From a virus: DNA of 21,779 nt. Below, piece after piece: positions 21,217-21,779 of this stretch (position 1 is its first letter; every line of letters starts with the position of its first letter). The notes under the pieces were generated by a model, which was not told the DNA's origin, did not search any database, and saw only the letters and a program-made list of their open reading frames with translations. The translations under genes and the position numbers were made by a program. Location of the stretch: positions 1 to 21,779 of the IMG/VR virus record IMGVR_UViG_3300038306_000069; one strand, written 5' to 3'.

Positions 21217-21716
21217 TGTTATACCTTCAGCTTGAACAAAACCCTGTGCCTGCTAGCAGACCAAGAGTCACTAATTTTGGAGTTTATTATGGGAAGAAAT
21301 ACACGGAGTATCGAAAGAATATCCATGTACCTATAAGGCAGGCTATCAAGGAAGCAAAGGCTGAAGGTATTTTACCTCTTAATAGTTCTCTACTCATTGC
21401 ACAAATCTTTGAAGTGCAACGACCGAAGACTACGAAACTCGACTACCCTAACCCTGACCTTGATAATTTCAACAAGGCTCTATGGGATGCGCTTCAAACG
21501 CACGGGGTAATCGAGGACGATAAGAGAATCATAGCATCAATAGAAACAAAACGATGGACAACAACAACACCAATAACTCACGTCTTGATTCAGACAGTAA
21601 CTTTATCGGACATGAACCATGCCCGAAATGTAAATCCTCAGACGCTCTTGCAAGATATGATGACGCACATGGGTATTGCTTTAGCTGTGGATTTCACGAG
21701 CAAGAATCAGGAGTAG
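21216..21716 (+). CDS. RusA-family Holliday junction resolvase
   Basis: An endonuclease that resolves branched DNA before packaging. It is 166 residues with the RusA fold: N-terminal strand LEQNPVPASRPRVTNFGVYY, a basic helix (KKYTEYRKNIHVPIRQAIKE), catalytic NPDLDN (D81, D83) and the third acid in VIEDDKRI (D101/D102), equivalent to RusA D70, D72 and D91. It takes the slot of T7 gene 3 (endonuclease I), an unrelated nuclease with the same job. The last 54 codons (21554-21716) overlap the primase gene in another frame, so the C-terminal tail is constrained by the primase zinc domain. Confidence 0.88.
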   Translation: MLYLQLEQNPVPASRPRVTNFGVYYGKKYTEYRKNIHVPIRQAIKEAKAEGILPLNSSLLIAQIFEVQRPKTTKLDYPNPDLDNFNKALWDALQTHGVIEDDKRIIASIETKRWTTTTPITHVLIQTVTLSDMNHARNVNPQTLLQDMMTHMGIALAVDFTSKNQE

Positions 21717-21779
21717 CTTCCGAGAAGCAACCCGAAGTCTCTAAGTCTTTAATAGACAGAGAATACCAAGCCATACCTA
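21554..21779 (+). CDS. Primase-helicase (T7 gp4-like), N-terminal zinc domain only
   Basis: Begins MDNNNTNNSRLDSDSNFIGH, closely matching the T7 gp4 start (MDNSHDSDSVFLYHIPC). The zinc-binding primase domain has C23, C26, C42 and C45 (EPCPKC ... GYCFSCG), which recognises the primase site on ssDNA. Residue 75 is the last complete codon in the window, so the catalytic primase and RecA-like helicase parts lie to the right. The start lies inside the resolvase gene, a 163-nt out-of-frame overlap. The start is chosen from the gp4 match; no strong ribosome site is visible. Confidence 0.88.
   Translation, partial: MDNNNTNNSRLDSDSNFIGHEPCPKCKSSDALARYDDAHGYCFSCGFHEQESGVASEKQPEVSKSLIDREYQAIP

Overview
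This window comes from a tailed bacteriophage of the T7 supergroup (podovirus, Autographiviridae-like). The evidence is a single-subunit RNA polymerase, a gp2.5-type SSB, the start of a gp4-type primase-helicase, a gp19-type terminase, and the ordered set portal, scaffold, major capsid protein and tail tubular proteins A and B. No insertion sequences, tRNAs, CRISPR arrays or integrase are visible. The host cannot be named, but a perfect parS site suggests a host that has a chromosomal ParABS system.

Layout. Positions 1-9527 are a leftward structural operon. Read from right to left it holds a coiled-coil metallophosphoesterase, three tiny proteins (one a 33-residue membrane peptide), portal, scaffold, major capsid, a small unknown protein, an unusual 989-residue fusion of four tail-tubular-A modules, and tail tubular protein B, which runs off the window. 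Positions 9584-11466 are the rightward terminase small and large subunit genes. A compact divergent promoter region with a palindrome separates the two directions. Positions 11467-13385 have no convincing gene. This stretch holds an intrinsic terminator, seven copies of a 14-bp repeat (TTTGCAAYATYCTA), three copies of a dyad with fixed 13-nt spacing, other inverted repeats, a perfect 16-bp parS site, a sigma70-type promoter, and then about 470 nt that look like a structured untranslated RNA. By T7 analogy (gene 19, then terminal repeat, then early promoters) it is the joined genome end, so the contig was probably circularised or spans a concatemer junction.

Positions 13386-18226 are the early region: about 17 mostly tiny genes in TAATG/ATGA-coupled groups, driven by three TTGACA promoters, two of them near-duplicate cassettes. 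They include acidic paralogues, zinc-knuckle proteins, a membrane-anchored lysozyme-like protein and a MarR-like regulator just upstream of the RNA polymerase. Positions 18219-21779 are RNA polymerase, SSB, a RusA-type resolvase in the slot where T7 has endonuclease I, and primase-helicase.

How it fits together. Host RNA polymerase would transcribe the RNA and early genes. Phage RNA polymerase, SSB, resolvase and primase-helicase would then replicate the genome, and terminase would package DNA through the portal. The structural block is inverted relative to T7 order, so it needs its own leftward promoters. The points most worth a second look are the parS site, the putative structured RNA, the iterated repeats at the genome end and the four-module tail protein.
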